NCBI GenBank assembly: GCA_905221615.1
Contig: CAJNDT010006013.1
Coordinates: 728,071-792,070 of the forward strand
Reading direction: 5' to 3'
DNA length: 64,000 bases
Origin: Symbiodinium sp. CCMP2592
Lineage: Eukaryota; Sar; Dinophyceae; Suessiales; Symbiodiniaceae
The first letter of the stretch is position 1; each line of letters opens with the position of its first letter. Positions 1 through 10,769 of the stretch are shown one piece after another. A program made the position numbers and the translations under genes. A model generated the notes under the pieces. That model made no database searches, was not told the DNA's origin, and saw only the letters and a list, made by a program, of their open reading frames with translations.

Positions 1-1008
1 TGGGTGGAGTGCTTGAAGGTGCCCGCTGCCATTCGTTGGTGCACGCTACATGTCATCAATTTGGGGTATGCTGGATGGGTCGGAGCCTCTACGATGGAGT
101 TCCTCATGCAGAAGGAGCATACAAAAGTGTAACAATCATAACCCTGCGCCCTTAAACTCTGAATAGCTCTCGCAGCAATCATACATGTATCTTCACCCTC
201 GACCTTAAACTTCGAGCGCCCCAAACCCTCGACACCCATCAGCCCGAAACCACCAAATTCTGTCGGGATGTTGATGTAACTACGTTTTCACCCGAGATTT
301 ATATATTTCTACCTCTGATACGTATAATGTATATACATTAGTTTAATTTTTGATTCTTGTACATGTAGTTCGATAAATTAGTATTATAGCTGCCTTAAAA
401 CTGAATCTGACTATAAACCCTAGCCCTAACCCAACTTCTACCGCACGCCAGGAAGAGTTGCCATTCCTGTGGGGTGGCATCAACGAGCCCCCGGCCGGCC
501 GACTTTCGAGGGCTTACCAAGACTTCGCATCCTGGGCACGTGCAAGAGGAATCCAGTTGCTCAGTCGGCATAGATCATGAACAGATTAAATCGTAAATAC
601 GTGCGATATAGGATGGATGTTGTGATCCTTGCAAACATGCACAGGCATTCCCAGCCACCGTTCCGAACGACGTTCTTCAAGGGAGGAGATGATTTTCACT
701 CGATGGCTGCTAAAGGGTACAATGCAGCAGGGCTGTATTCATGTGATGATATATAGTCTGTTGGAAAAGCCTAGATCTCATGATAGCACAAACCGCACCT
801 CTAAGGCGAGGTGCATCATCGCTTGGTTATCCGACTTGATGCTGCACCTGCTGCACGATGTGCAGGACGAGGAGATGAAAGTTCTGTCCAGCTGTGTGAC
901 TCTAGGTAGCAATTACTTTAGGGCTGTGTATAAACAGTCTTTCGTCTAGCTAGACACAGATCTAGACGTATCCACAAACACACATACATACACATATATA
1001 CATGCATG
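1..1008. other. gene-free stretch
   Basis: No coding region can be supported. Short open frames lack recognisable domains. Around 415-432 there is a short CCCTAGCCCTAACCC-like tract resembling degenerate telomere repeats. Confidence 0.5.
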
Positions 1009-1106
1009 TATACGTACAAAATTGGAGGATAGTTAAAACTGTATAGCTATATATGTAATTACATATAGAATTACAGTTTTAACTATCCTCCAATTTTGTA
1101 CGTATA
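1009..1106. repeat. 98-bp perfect foldback (MITE-like) element
   Basis: Two perfect 35-bp inverted arms (1009-1043 and 1072-1106) flank a 28-bp loop. The loop contains its own 18-bp palindrome (1050-1067). The arms begin and end with TA, so a TA target duplication, as in Tc1/mariner-type MITEs, is possible but not proved. There is no coding capacity. Confidence 0.85.
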
Positions 1107-2853
1107 CAAGAATCAAATATTGTTAACAATCATAGCTATGACTTATGCCTTAAGCTCTACACCCAACCCTCGATAATGAAATTCCGATCAGGTACCATTT
1201 GGCCGAGCTCTTCAACATCATGGAGAGAAACCCGAGGCTCCTGGAAGAGGCGCCGGCTCAGAGGATGAAGCAACTCATCGCCACTTGGGTTTGATGGCTC
1301 GCTTATTGTAGGTTCTAGCAAATTAAATGATCCGAATAGCAGCCTCTACTCCAAATCTCAGGATTTCTCCACTACGAGTTATGTGCGGATGGCACATCGG
1401 GTGAACCGGGTCGGGAAGATGCTGTTCCCCTTGAAGCCGAAACTTCACGCTACTTGGTTCGTATACATCTGGGATAAACCTATCACAAGTGTAACTGCTA
1501 CATTGTCCAAACATCCGAGGCGATGCAAGAACTTGCATACTGGGTGACGTCGGATCGCCCCACTGCTGCAGCATATTGCCCGGTTATTCTGCGTGTGCAA
1601 TCCCAACTGTTTGTAGATGTGCTAGCTTGACATCCAAATCAGGAATCAACCCGCGATTCTATCATACGTTCAAGGACGAAGACCTGAACGGCAGGATCGT
1701 GGGCAGCCTCACTGCACATAGAATTTTGGTCATTCGAGCCCCCTCGAGAATATCTATGTATATACATTCCAGCCCAGGAGTTGCCAAAGCCACGAGCGCC
1801 CAGAACATGGAACCGGCGATCCTCCGAAGGTACTACTCCTGGTATCTTGGTGAGAACAGTCCTCGTAGATCCATGTGGTTCGCCCAATCTCCATCCCTTT
1901 GAACCTGCAGCAGAAAAACTATATCTATCTAAGGCTGGAGTTCTCCCGGGCGAATGGGTTCACGAGCGATGACGATGAGCTCTAATTAGGCCTAGGCCTT
2001 TGGGTTCCGAGCGAATAATTGGTGCTTTTCCAGCTGTGCGGTACTGGGAGCTGGCAAGCTACAATATCACCGTATATCACCGTACCTAGTACACACATAA
2101 GTATGTGGCCGGCTTTTGCACGGAGCTGGTGCACCGGTGGCCTTGGCCACGTCGAAGGCATGCACCGAGCCGTGCCGCGCAGAAAACATGGCGAGCGGTA
2201 ACAAGGTCTATGGGTTTAAAGGAAGGATTATGTACATAATTATTTCAATCTAGGATTATAGGGTGTAGGGCTTATAGGGTTCAGGTGAATTTTCGGGTCT
2301 AGGGTTTAGGGTTCAGCGGAAGAGCGGCAAACGTCCTTGCAAGCAAGCTTGCAGCAAAAGGGTTCAGGGTTTAGGGCTTTCGGGTTTTCTAGCATAGGTT
2401 TATCATAATAGAACATAGCTACATACTTGGTGTTAGTACTGCTGGTTTCTTGTTCTCACGGGCGACCTCCTGTATATCAGCCCACACCTAGCTACAATAC
2501 GATCTCGCAATCTCGAGCGAGGAATGGCCTGCCAATGATGCCAATGGCTGCCAATGTTCTGATGCGGTCGAACGGTCTTGATCGATGTTGTATAGCCGCA
2601 GAATAAAGTATGTTTTTTAGAATAATCTTTGCGAACTTATCTTCATAAATCGGCCGTTGCAACATACCGACATTGCCAAACAAAGCACTCTCGCATGTCG
2701 AGCACCATTCCCGTGTGCTGAGCCCGCTGACTTGTCAGCAAATTAACACCATTGCCCAATAACGACGGAACCGCGTTATTTGCCAGACAAGGCATTACAT
2801 ATTTATTATGCTAGATCGAGTCTTCTCCCTCCAAAGCCTTACAGAGGAAGGCT
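1107..2853. other. gene-free stretch with degenerate telomere-like motifs
   Basis: No credible ORF. Between about 2255 and 2385 are several scattered GGGTTTAGGG/GGGTTCAGGG-like motifs, related to the TTTAGGG telomere repeat but not in a regular array. Nothing else is recognisable. Confidence 0.5.
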
Positions 2854-4123
2854 TTAGGAGCAACAGGGGTATTGTGCTGACCGCAGTTTCGCGCGCAAGA
2901 GACTGGAACCTGCCTTGACATTTTGGTTGATGGCGATGCGGTCCTTCAAAAACCTCCAGGCTCGGTCAATGATTTGAGTGCCTGATTTGACCTTCAATTT
3001 CTTGTTGCTGCCTGGCACTTTGTGGGTTACCATGGTGACATACTTCGGGCTTGTCCACTGGTACTTGCCGTTGATTTTGACGCGCTTCTTGCAGTGAACG
3101 ACTCTGTCATGGATCACCCCGTCAACCTTCGCCTTATAGCTTTTTGCCGAATCGGTATGGAGAACAACTTTGCGGTCGCGAAGTTTCTCTTGAGCGAGGC
3201 TCTTCCACTCGATCTTCCGGATTGCTCTTGGGCCCGGTGCTCTCGTGGGTGTGAGCTTGGGGTTCAGCTTGCGGAGGATGAATGTGCGAGGCTGGCCGCG
3301 CTGTACGATTCCAGCCCATGCATTGCTCCCATAGAGTGGTGTTGTTCGGCTTGGAGATCAGGTGCTTGACATCAGGGTCCTTTGAAATGTCGCGCTTGTC
3401 AAAAGTAGCCTCGTCGGCTTCAACATCAACCCAAGTGCGTTTGTTCCCTAAAACAATCTTTTTCTCCTCCTTCTCGACGAACTCTTTGCGCAATCTACAA
3501 AGCTTCTTCCCCTTATTGGCAGGCTAAAAACAAACTCTATCATGCCATGTGCTTAATTGAACAAAACAAATAAAAACTGTAGATACTAAGCAAGCACCAG
3601 CTTCCATGTCTTCGATGGCTTTGTGGTTGATGTCCAACACAAGACGGATTGTAGACTGTGGCACGTTGTGAAGCTTTAGGAGGAGCATGGCGGACTGCAT
3701 CTGCAGACTCTGTTTCTGCGGGCCCATGCATTCCGAGAAGAGCGGGTGAAGATGATAGGGTGTGATGGCGGCTGTGCACTTGTAGTTGTTGCAACGATGC
3801 TTCAAGTGATGAGGGCCACCTGTATGGAGCTTGGACAAGGTTCCACTTGAACATCTGGGGCACAACTTTCCGGAAAGATCCATCAAAAGCTTGTCCGCCA
3901 GCAACATTTTGATGATGTCATAGTCGTTGGCCTTCAGAAGCTGAGGCAAGGTGCGTTTCCATTTGACTTGATCTTTGCGTTGACCCCGAGATCCCACAGT
4001 GACGTTGCCGCGCACATACTTGACGGACTTCCACGAAGATGACTTTGTAGCCGCCGGTCGCTTCTGGACCTTGCGCAGCTTGCCTTTTTTAGCGACAATG
4101 TTGTTATTGGGCTTCTTCCCCAT
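2854..4123 (-). pseudogene. Merlin/IS1595-like (ISXO2-type) DDE transposase, one intron, frameshifted
   Basis: The protein starts at ATG 4123 (MGKKPNNN). A zinc ribbon follows (CPRCSSGT, then HRCNNYKC near 3780-3870), as at the N terminus of IS1595/ISXO2 transposases and eukaryotic Merlin elements. A 63-nt GT-AG intron (3524-3586) joins in frame. Exon 2 carries the first catalytic Asp (VEADEATFDKR, about 3425). The second lies in LHTDSAKSY (about 3150). The third position is in GTQIIDRAWRFLKD (about 2935-2980), with Asp where these enzymes usually have Glu. The reading frame shifts by one base near 3317, between TTLWEQ and WAGIVQRGQP, so the copy is probably dead. The total is about 400 residues. 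Seen: motifs and breaks. Known: a cut-and-paste transposase family. Terminal inverted repeats were not found. The next gene, in the same orientation, begins less than 300 bp upstream. Confidence 0.75.
3524..3586 (-). other. predicted intron in the transposase gene
   Basis: The donor GTATCT and the acceptor TTTTTAG give a phase-0 join that links MEAGACL to PANKGKKL and keeps the frame into the catalytic exon. Without removal, the frame stops within the interval. Confidence 0.6.
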
Positions 4124-4405
4124 GGGAGCAGAACCAGCAAGCAAGTCTAGGACCTTTCACTTGAACTCAAAAGCTTCGCTGCATGTAATGCAAAATGAGA
4201 CATGTGATATGCTTTGGCACTGCCGGTTGCGGACACTACGCGAGTGCAAAAAATCTAACTTTTTGGTTCGGAAAACAAGATTTGGAGCATCCAAGGCTAC
4301 GCGCGAGAGATCACGATGGGCCGTAACTGTGTTAGGCCGTTAGGCTTCGTATGTCAAGGCCAAAGACATCAAAAATTGAGGGCCTACTCAGTGGTGCTTG
4401 CAGAA

Positions 4406-6781
4406 TCAGGCATCGTCCATGAAGGCCTCCAGGTTCTGTGAGAAATTTTCCATGGGATCGACGACGTCCATTGTTTCACCGGGGCTGCTGTGCACAGGCG
4501 AAGATTTTGGAAATGGCGGCCTTGGGCTCGGAGGCAGGCTCGTAGATGCCGTGGCTGCCTTTGGCGGTGACTTGGGCGAAGATGGCGGGGTGGGATCCGA
4601 AAGCGAAATGTGCATAGTGCGACCCTTCAAAGATGTCTTGAAAGCCGGAAACGTCGCTTTGACCTCCAGCGGCTCTTGCTTGATCGTAACCTTTGAAGGA
4701 TATGAGGAATACAATTTTAAAACATTCAGATTTAGACGTAGATGTTTGGCGATTGCTAAAATAGCTATATCTTATGCAATAACAACCAGACCCAGTAATC
4801 ATGAGACTAAACCAGCATGTCCCCCTGTATGAACTTACTGTGAAATGGAAAACAAATTTAAAGCAACAAAAAACACGCCAACAACCAAGTAACGGGGACA
4901 TGGGCACCTGCAGAAGATGTAGCCTCCTCAATATCCTCTTTTTTCTCCTGGTTTCCGTCATCCTCTTTGATGTTCTCTCCTTTGTCTTCGGGCTTAGGGA
5001 CAAAATTGCTGATGAGTGCACTCGATGATTTCACGGAGCGGAACCGCTTCTTGGCTGGCTCATTTGGTTGCGCGATCTTGTCCGGATAGAAGGTTGAGTC
5101 CACAGAGATTCCTGCAAGCGTGGGTCGCTTTTCAATGACATACTTTTCGCCATCGAAATTTTTACCCAAAGATAGTAGAACACCGTGGCAGAGCTTCTCC
5201 GTCAAGTGCGGCTTGCAAGAAGTTGAGTGACCATTGTACCTTCTGAGCATGTTCAGGAACATTGCCTGCGGAGCCTCCGTGCTTGTAGGTCTGAAAAAGG
5301 GGTCTGGCACAAGGTGATACCATACCGCAATCTCGCTCTGGCCAAGCGTGTCTTGGAACTGGATCGCGTGATGTCCCGGGGGTGCGGATGTAGATGCCGA
5401 TCTCCGTAAACACAACGATACAGGAACGCTTCAAAACGGCAAGCAAATCCTCCTCATCAAAATCACGATGAAACGAGGGACGCACGAGCTTGTAGAAATC
5501 ATCGAAGGAGACTGTGTCTGAGGCAATTCCAGGTCGCATTTTTGACTCTCCTGTCCGATCGTAGGGATTGGAGCAAGCTTGGCAAAGCTGATTTTTGGTG
5601 TAGGAGGACGCATTGTAGCGCGCCATAGTCTTGCGATCAATACCCGAAACCTCTGTGATAGCCTTGACAGCCGCTGGTGTTTCCAGGTAGAAGTTGCCAT
5701 CATCAAAGACACGAGGCTTGCTGCGACGACCACGATCCTTACGGAAATAGTGCAAGGAGCTGGCTGTCTGAAAGCAAGGGAGTTCGTCAGTACGACCTTC
5801 CTGCAGGAGCCAGAATGCAGACATCAAGTGAGAAAGCGTGTATGAGGCTGGACTCTTCCCTACTTCCGATTTGCCAATCCAAATGACCGCATGCTCAATC
5901 AAGTACGGCAGAAGTGGGGCAATCACGGTGTTGAGAGCCCACGGCGTGAAGTCTGCCAGGGTTAAGGGCCAGTCCGATATTGTGTCGGCCTGCGCGCCCT
6001 TGTCTGCCTGGCAGCGAAGGAATTCTTTGATGGTGCCGCGATCCCATTTGTAAAGAATGCTATCCGGATTATTGACCTGCTCCTCCGTTCAAGAAGTGAA
6101 CTGACCGTCCGAATTTTCTTGGGGGCCATGCTCTTTCAGGAACTGGGAACCCTTGCGAATGTCCTCGGTCTCCTTGGGTACCTTGTTGCTTGCAATGAGG
6201 GGGACGAGCTTTTGATAACGAACTTGGAAACCGCCTAAGCCTTCCAGCATATACTGCAAAGCTCTGGTGCCGTCTCGAAAGTTTTTCTGGTAGTCGATTT
6301 CCACAGGCCTGCCAGTGCACATGCTTATGATGGTGCTCGCAAGGATTTTGGTGCCCTCCGCGAAACGATCGTGTTTCACAATGTTCCACGTCTTGTCCTC
6401 GGACTGTAACATGAAAACCTGCATAGTGTGCGGGGTGAGGTTGTTGCCCTTCATCTTGAGAGGCTCTGGTAGATCTTGATATCTCTGCTGCAAAAACAAC
6501 GTCTCGAAGTGTGTCAAGTCAAAGTCGCCTTTGTGGTTCAATATGACATCTAAAAACTGAATCTTCTTCTTCAAGGAGTCGACGATTTCATCTCTGGCTG
6601 GCAAGTCTCCTATTTTGACTGAACCCACGGGCTTGTGTACTATCATTGGCTTTTCAAGGAAAATCACTTTCAAGCCTTCTGTATTCGAGATGGCTTCTTC
6701 GAATGTGATCGCTCCGTCGAGTGTGTCCTCATGAAGCGATTGTGCGAGGGAAATGGGTCGCTGAGGGAGTGCGGACGCCAT
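4406..6781 (-). pseudogene. P-loop (SF3/AAA-like) ATPase of unknown family, broken
   Basis: The frame starts at ATG 6781 (MASALPQRP). It runs about 230 codons to a TGA (6089-6091) and then continues in the same frame (TEEQVNNPDSILYKWDRG). A Walker A motif, GKSEVGKS, follows a hydrophobic strand near 5860-5890. A possible Walker B (RVFDDGN) lies near 5690. KRSCIVVFTEIGIYIRTP near 5400-5450 resembles a sensor strand. A one-base shift at a G5 run (5378-5382 on the plus strand) is needed to continue into QFQDTLGQSEIAVWYHL. A likely 217-nt intron (4691-4907) separates a Glu/Lys-rich segment from a Pro/Ser-rich tail ending in NLEAFMDDA and a stop. The motif order resembles superfamily-3 helicases, but no HUH or primase domain is visible, so the family is unassigned. 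It lies head-to-tail upstream of the transposase, which suggests but does not prove that both belong to one mobile element. Confidence 0.55.
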
Positions 6782-7466
6782 GAGGGAGCAGCGAAGCGAG
6801 ATTTGAAAAGGCAGCTACAGAGCAGAACACTGGATGCCTGCATCGAAATATTTACGTTAGCGGTCACCATAATGTTCAACAACAATAGCAACAACTTGTC
6901 CATGGCGGCTATGACTTATGAGCATCACAGAGCATGCGCAGAAGCAATCTTCTCCTTTTGCAGTTCACGTCATCTGCTGTCTTCGTCGAGTCGCAGAGCA
7001 AACCTCTGTGTTCTGTTGTGATCTTTGAAATCTCTTAGAAATACAAAAAGAACAGCAGAGAGTCTCTTGGAGACTTCTACTGCTCGGTGCTCAGTCGCCA
7101 GATGCGAAACTCATCCCAGCGAAGGTAGTGCTCGCGCCCGTTGCAACACACGAACAAGATGTGCTTGTGCCGGTAAATCTCCATATCTAAGCGTGGGATG
7201 GATGGAAAACAAAGAGCAAAGGCGTTTTACTAACACAAAGCTTACTTAATTTGCGTAAATCCTGCCTGACGAAAGAACGCCAATCAGCCTGGGGAACTCC
7301 GCCGCATCATGGTTGTCAGTTGGCAACGCATGCCGAGTCCACGAACTCACCACGTCAGCTTGGATTTCTTTTACTCGCACATCCCAACTTCGGTATCTGT
7401 CTATGCCTGAACTCTCAGCATTTGAGCTGTCTTTCTCCACAGGTTCTGACCTTGGCATCATTGGTA
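6782..7466. other. gene-free stretch
   Basis: This is the upstream region of the ATPase-like gene. No motif or domain-bearing ORF was recognised. Confidence 0.4.
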
Positions 7467-8335
7467 TTTTTGGGACAGTACAATGTTTTCGTGAAATTTA
7501 TTGCAAAAGTGCTGTACTGTCCCAAAAAACCAAATCCCTTTTTGCAAAAGTGCTGTACTGTCCAAAAAAAACCGAAAAAACAATCTTTTACAGTCTTGAA
7601 GTAGCTACCGTGTAAGGGCCTCCAATAGATTGGTTTTTTTGGGACAGTACAGCACTTTTGCAAAAAAAAGATTGTTTTTTTCAGACAGTACAGTGTTTTC
7701 GTGAAATTCATTGCAAAAGTGCTGTGCTGTCCAAAAAAAATCTTTTTTTGCAAAAGTGTTGTGCTGTCCCAAAAAAACAAAAAACAATCTTTTGAGGTCC
7801 TGATGTATCGTGGTGCAAGGTTTCCAGTAGATTGGATTTTTGGGACAGTACAGCACTTTTGCAAAAAAAGATTTGCTTTTTGGGACAGTCCAGCGTTTTT
7901 ACTGTTTTTTCTGCAAAAGTGCTGTACTGTCCCACAAAAACAATCTTTTTTTGCAAAAGTGCTGTACTGTCCCAAAAAAACCAATCTATTGGAGGCCCTT
8001 GCACGGTAGCTGCTTCAAGACTGATAAAAGATTGTTTATGTTTGTTTTTTTGGGACAGTACAGCACTTTTGCAAAAAAAGATTGGTTTTTTTGGGACAGT
8101 CCAGCGTTTTTGCTATTGTTTTGCAAAAGTGCTGTACTGTCCCAAAAAAAAACAATTTTTGTTTGCAAAAGTGCTGTACTGTCCCAAAAAAACCAATCTA
8201 TTGGAAGCCCTTACACGGTAGCTGCTTCAAGACTGTAAAAGATTGTTTCTTTTTTTGTTTTTTTTGGACAGTACAGCACTTTTGCAAAAAAAACAATTGT
8301 TTTTTTTTGGGACAGTCCAGCGTTTTTGCTAGTTT
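7467..8335. repeat. array of alternating inverted hairpin units
   Basis: About 16 copies of a core close to GGGACAGTACAGCACTTTTG are present, roughly half in each orientation. They are often paired so that a plus copy is followed at once by a minus copy (for example 8089-8150), forming long imperfect stem-loops bounded by A/T runs. Between hairpins a second unit of about 50 bp recurs (7578-7634, inverted at 7981-8034 and 8192-8249, with a diverged copy around 7785-7835). Open frames across it are low-complexity translations of the repeat and are not reported as genes. Confidence 0.9.
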
Positions 8336-8365
8336 TAGTGGACGAGAGTGACGCGGAAGAAATAC

Positions 8366-8462
8366 TCATGATGCTGTAATTTTTGCTCATGATGGTAAGT
8401 TCGCTTGGAAAGGTATGGCGCGTGGCGAATGCTCATGATGCTGACGTTCATGCTCATGATGC
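8366..8462. repeat. short CTCATGATG repeats
   Basis: Four dispersed copies of CTCATGATG, mostly followed by CTG or CTA, lie within about 100 bp directly after the hairpin array. The function is unknown. Confidence 0.5.
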
Positions 8463-8585
8463 TACGAAAAGTGCACACTTCAGCGGCTCATTGAACCCTA
8501 AACCCTCGGCCCCCCTGGAAGAGCAGGGCCAACGAGTCGTTCTTGAGGAGGCGTACCTGACAGAAACAGAAAAGTATTGGTAACT

Positions 8586-8606
8586 GGGGGGGGGGGGGGG
8601 GGGGTA

Positions 8607-8642
<36 letters not shown>
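8586..8642. repeat. G19 homopolymer followed by (AT)n
   Basis: Nineteen consecutive G occupy 8586-8604. After TACC comes an AT dinucleotide run to 8642. This is a simple repeat, and the G tract could form a G-quadruplex. Confidence 0.9.
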
Positions 8643-8644
<2 letters not shown>

Positions 8645-8659
8645 GATCGATATACATTC

Positions 8660-9741
8660 ATTGTTTAGGCATGCTGGAAACACCCTGCCTCATGATTTGC
8701 TGGCAAGAGGCATCGGCCTCAAAACTGCCACTCATGGAAATCTCATGTCCTTCCTCGTCCAGAAGGGTAAAAGTATCCGAAAGAAGCAGCCTGGCCTCCT
8801 CCTGTCCATGTATCTCGCTTTTGCGTAGGTTGCCGGTTTTGGCGCCCATCTCCAGGCAGCTTCTATCATGCCCCTTGTTTGTGCACACACACACACACAC
8901 ACACACACACTACATGAAGTGCCACGTCAAGCCTCACAGCTAGAAACCATATAGAATTGCCATTTAAGCCGCTTTGTCCAATGACAGACAGTCTGGAGGT
9001 ACATCTTCGTGTACCATCCACCGGAACGTTCAAGTCGCTTCTTCTTCAGCTGTGTCTTCTTCACATGCACTTCAAGAGCGGAAAACGTGCCGTGAGCCTT
9101 CAGCATGTCTCTCAACTGTTCACCTTGAATCAGTCGGCAATTATGTTTAATTATTTGCCACACATTCACATAATTCACATACTGCAACTCATGTTGCAAG
9201 CACGATGCGTCCGGTCTCCGTCTTATACATAGCCAAAGCATCGGCACTGCATTTAAGAGCACCACAGGCTTTAGGCTCAAAGTATCGCCGAAGCCTGCAC
9301 CGACCAGCATGCATTATGCATTCACACAAATTATACTTCTCTGCAAATCTGGCCTCCAGTACGCGGGGCTTTTGCCACACTTGGCCGGCTTCTTCGCAGG
9401 CTCCGATCTCTCACTGCGACTGGGGCCAGCGCTCATACCTTCCTTCGAACCGGATCCTGGCGGGCTTTCCTCAGAAGCCCTGCACCATCGGGCTCCAAAG
9501 CCCGAGACTCCAAGCAAGCCTGCTTGGGGCTGGGTGTCTTGGTTGCTTCCAAACACCTCTTGGGGCTCACGCTGGGTGGTGGCATCAAGCCTTGCGCTGC
9601 CTGCATGGCCATCAGCTCTGCCATCGGAGGATTGGGGTTCTGGGCATCCTCGATACCACTATCGCAACTGCCCAAACTCAGCTCCGTCGCTTGCCGGGGC
9701 AAACTCCCACGAGCCAAAGGCACATTCTCATTGCCGGCCAA
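8660..9741 (-). pseudogene. degenerate multi-exon gene of unknown function
   Basis: Three coding-like segments lie in order on the minus strand. 9741-9433 encodes a Pro/Ser-rich disordered stretch (MAGNENVPLARGSLP...), overlapping a second frame to 9314 (SERSEPAKKPAKCGKSP). About 9200-8990 encodes a Lys-rich helix ending in ERSGGWYTKMYLQTVCHWTK. About 8830-8660 encodes SDTFTLLDEEGHEISMSG. The pattern of a basic helix followed by a G-W-Y/F-T segment and an acidic strand recurs in dinoflagellate proteins, but I cannot name the family. The frames do not join without shifts or introns, and a (CA)n tract (8882-8911) lies inside. Low confidence. Confidence 0.3.
8882..8911. repeat. (CA)n microsatellite
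   Basis: About 15 CA units. Confidence 0.9.
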
Positions 9742-9887
9742 TTCGAACGTTGAGGTCTGCCTTGCGAAGGAGTGACCTCATGGGAACCAATGCTTCTTAA
9801 CTATGATGCATGCATATACTGCATTGATCTCCAATACTCGTAGCACATCTGCCCTCCGGTGGTGGAGCCTGAGATTATATAGCATGC

Positions 9888-9891
<4 letters not shown>

Positions 9892-9924
<33 letters not shown>
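9892..9924. repeat. (AT)n microsatellite
   Basis: About 16 AT units in an otherwise gene-free stretch (9780-10300). Confidence 0.9.
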
Positions 9925-9927
<3 letters not shown>

Positions 9928-10289
9928 TCATAGATCCCTGCTAGGCCAGTATGCAATCAAGCCAGCTTAATTGCTAGCTATGTCTGGCACAGTTTGATGT
10001 GTTGGTAGGATGCAAGGACAAGCCGAGTGATGATGAGGGTTCACATAATAATACTCAATGAAAGCAACATAGAGTAGGGTTATGTGCAAAATATAGTAAC
10101 GGCAGAATGTAAATGCACATACCATATATGCATATGTGCATGTATGCTGTGCACATCTACAACAATTAACTGGCTAAGCAAACACTGTTCAAAGGGGTAT
10201 TTCATGCACAGAATCAAGCACCCCTGCACAACTAGTTCATGTGTTCACAGGCACACATGCATGTGCGGGTCATACAAGACTAGCTAGCA

Positions 10290-10672
10290 CACACAGAGAG
10301 CAATATCAATATCAGTATATGTGTATATATATACACATCCATACACACATACATGCATGCATGCATGCATACATGCACATACACATGCATACACAAGTGA
10401 TCTTCGGATCATACCTATATACATAACATATACGGGTATATGCAGTGTATATATGTTCATCTACCTATGACCTATATATATATATATATATATATGCCCG
10501 GTATCACATATATATATATATGTATAAATACACTACATATATATATATATATACATATAACTGGGATGCCACCATGCATACGTGCAGACTATACACTCAC
10601 ACTGCCATGAATGTGTGTATATATATACACATACATACACATACATACATACATATGCACACACACACACAA
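10290..10672. repeat. microsatellite-rich tract (AT, AC, ATGC)
   Basis: Interleaved (AT)n, (AC)n and CATGCATG runs with short hairpins such as TGTATATATATACACA. No coding capacity. The preceding 9925-10290 also shows nothing. Confidence 0.7.
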
Positions 10673-10768
10673 ACCTAAACCACTAAACCCCTGAACCCCT
10701 TAACCCCTAAACACCTGAAGCCCAAAACCCAGAAACCCCGAATCCGATCAAGCCTCTCTATTGGAACA
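10673..10768. repeat. degenerate telomere-like tract at the LINE 3' truncation
   Basis: A run of imperfect CCTAAACC/CCCCTAAAC/CCCTGAAC repeats, read on the plus strand, directly abuts the point where LINE coding sequence ends (about 10770). Confidence 0.6.
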
Positions 10769-10769
10769 A

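Noticed and set aside
2854..4123. Bacterial insertion sequence contamination
   Set aside because: An in-frame GT-AG intron and the surrounding eukaryotic repeats fit a eukaryotic Merlin element better.
7467..8335. CRISPR array
   Set aside because: Repeats alternate in orientation, spacing is irregular and there are no unique spacers or cas genes.
7415..8351. Several 80-190 residue ORFs on both strands rich in FFGTVQHFCK-type sequence
   Set aside because: They are six-frame translations of the hairpin repeat, with equal open length in many frames and no start or domain.
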